Below, piece by piece: positions 62,436 through 64,000 of a stretch of DNA of 64,000 nt; position 1 is the first letter of the stretch; each line of letters starts with the position of its first letter. Source of the stretch: Deltaproteobacteria bacterium (GTDB lineage Bacteria > Desulfobacterota > Desulfovibrionia > Desulfovibrionales > Desulfovibrionaceae). The translations under genes and the position numbers were made by a program. Under the pieces are notes generated by a model. That model did not search any database, was not told where the DNA came from, and saw only the letters and a program-made list of their open reading frames with translations. Location of the stretch: assembly GCA_031275645.1 (NCBI GenBank), contig JAISOL010000009.1:1-64000 (forward strand). Direction: 5' to 3'.

Positions 62436-64000
62436 TCTCCGCCTCGGGTTCCCTGCGGGTCAGGCTTTTTCTGGCCTTTACCCTGGTCACGCTGATTGCG
62501 GCCGTCCTGCCCGCCTTTTTTTCCAGGAAAGTTCTCTATGAGGATCGCCTGGCCCTGGCCGGAAAGCAGGCCCTGGCCCAGGCTATTTTCGCGGGAGGGA
62601 TGCTGGAGGCGCATCCGGGCGAGGAGCAGATCCGGAGCATCTTCGCCTCCGCGGCCAGGCTTTCCCTGCGCCTGACCCTAACGGACGCCGCCGGGCGGGT
62701 GCTGCATGATTCCCACATAGGTGAAGAGGCTTTGCCGGATTTGGACAATCACGCGGACAGGCCGGAAATTGAGGAAGCCATGACCAGGGGAACGGGCATA
62801 TCCCTGCGCCGCGGCAACAGCCTGGGCCTGGACGCGGTTTATGCGGCGGCGGCTCTCCGGGATGGGGGAGTACTGCGCGTGGCCGTGCCCGTGACCGAGA
62901 TCCGGGACGGACTGGAAAATGAATTCTATTCCCTGAGTCTGGCCATTGCGGGGGTGATCTGCTTCTGCCTTCTGCTCTCCGGCCTTATTACCAGCCGTGT
63001 GCGCCGGTCTCTGGGTGAAATGGCGGAGGTGGTGGCCTCCATTGCCGGGGGCGGGAAGCGCGTCCGCCTGCACAGCGTTCCGGGTCTGGAATTTCTGCCT
63101 CTGGGCAAGGCCGTGAACCATATGGCCGACGCCCTTGAAGCCTACGTGCGGACTGTGGGCGACCAGCAGAGCCAGCTTGAGACTATTCTGGAGAGCATGC
63201 ACGAGGGAGTGCTGGTGCTTTCTCCTTCCGGGAACATACGGCGTTGGAACAAGGCTCTGGAAGCTCTTTTTCCGGAGGTAAAAGGCGCGGAAGGCAAGCC
63301 TCTGATCGAGGGGCTCCCCGTTCCCGCGCTCCAGCGCCGGCTGGAGGCTCTCGTCTCCCGCGAAGCTTCCGGATCAGGGGGAGGCGGAGGCGACGAGGCC
63401 GCGCATTTCGAGTCGCCTCCGGGCCGTTTTCTGGTGGCGCATCTCTCCAGGCCGCTGGAGCGCGTGGACTCCATAGGAGCGGTGATCGTGATCTACGACG
63501 CCACTGAAATCATGCGCCTGGAGAGGGTGCGCCGGGATTTCGTCTCCAACGTTTCGCACGAGTTGCGCACCCCGCTCACCGCGGTGGCCGGCTACGCGGA
63601 AACGCTGATGAACTCCGGGGATCTCCGGGAGGAATACCGGAATTTCGCGCGCATCATCCATAAACATGCCTCCTCTCTTGCCGGGGTGGTCAGGGATCTC
63701 CTGGCTTTGTCCAGGATTGAACATACGCCGGAGCCGCCGGATCTCTTTCCCGTGGATGCCGGCTCCTCCCTGGCCGGCGCTTTGGCCTCCTGCCGGGAGC
63801 AGGCTTTGGCTCGCGGCCTGTCCTTCAGGATTGAACTCGCGGATGTCCGCGTTCTCGCGGACGCCTCGCTTCTGGAGCAGGTTTTCCGTAACCTCCTGGA
63901 AAACGCCTGCCGCTATTCCCCGCTTGGCGGAGAGATTCGCGTCCTGTCCCGTCCGGAGGGCGGGGACGTTCTGTTCAGCGTGGCCGACGACGGCCCGGGC
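62432..64000 (+). CDS. phoR: PhoR-like sensor histidine kinase (truncated by window end)
   Basis: ATGA overlap with phoB; HAMP/PAS region; VSNVSHELRTPLTAVAGYAETL H-box. Confidence 0.9.
   Translation, partial: MISASGSLRVRLFLAFTLVTLIAAVLPAFFSRKVLYEDRLALAGKQALAQAIFAGGMLEAHPGEEQIRSIFASAARLSLRLTLTDAAGRVLHDSHIGEEALPDLDNHADRPEIEEAMTRGTGISLRRGNSLGLDAVYAAAALRDGGVLRVAVPVTEIRDGLENEFYSLSLAIAGVICFCLLLSGLITSRVRRSLGEMAEVVASIAGGGKRVRLHSVPGLEFLPLGKAVNHMADALEAYVRTVGDQQSQLETILESMHEGVLVLSPSGNIRRWNKALEALFPEVKGAEGKPLIEGLPVPALQRRLEALVSREASGSGGGGGDEAAHFESPPGRFLVAHLSRPLERVDSIGAVIVIYDATEIMRLERVRRDFVSNVSHELRTPLTAVAGYAETLMNSGDLREEYRNFARIIHKHASSLAGVVRDLLALSRIEHTPEPPDLFPVDAGSSLAGALASCREQALARGLSFRIELADVRVLADASLLEQVFRNLLENACRYSPLGGEIRVLSRPEGGDVLFSVADDGPG

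Overview
The window is a GC-rich chromosomal segment whose gene content and order look like a sulfate-reducer or Desulfovibrionaceae-type deltaproteobacterium (an inference from synteny; no search was run). It is mostly ordinary core genome. Main blocks: skp-lpxD-fabZ-lpxA-lpxI; an ATC-hydrolase-like gene plus metNIQ; guaB-tatBC-hisB-lipoprotein-hisA-tgt; a NapH/NapG-like polyferredoxin; BKACE, crotonase, CoA-transferase and metY; glgA/glgB; hppA; rpoN-hpf-ptsN-rapZ-PTS(Man); phaE-phaC; pyrG-kdsA-kdsC-lptCAB; nrfHA with an Rrf2 regulator; a 4-hydroxybutyryl-CoA dehydratase; an RND pump; an inverse-autotransporter-like barrel; and pstSCA with phoBR. I recognised no tRNA, rRNA, CRISPR array, prophage or intact transposon. 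The observations I rate most worth a second look are: (1) a class III PHA synthase pair with its own AT-rich promoter region and terminator-like hairpins, sitting between lptB and rpoN; (2) a 21-bp exact repeat containing CCCCTTTCCAAAGGGG about 90-105 bp upstream of both an Rrf2 regulator and nrfH; (3) a dispersed palindromic element sharing GAGATTG/CAATCTC-AAGCG in the leaders of fabZ and hppA and, in part, elsewhere; (4) a collapsed hybrid sensor kinase reduced to SBP and REC fragments; (5) a single extra G that frameshifts the signal peptide of an outer-membrane protein just downstream of a good Fur box; (6) an IS3-type transposase remnant; and (7) a passenger-less inverse-autotransporter barrel. 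I did not find a clearly new multi-gene system; the strongest novelty candidates are cis-regulatory or unusual gene arrangements.
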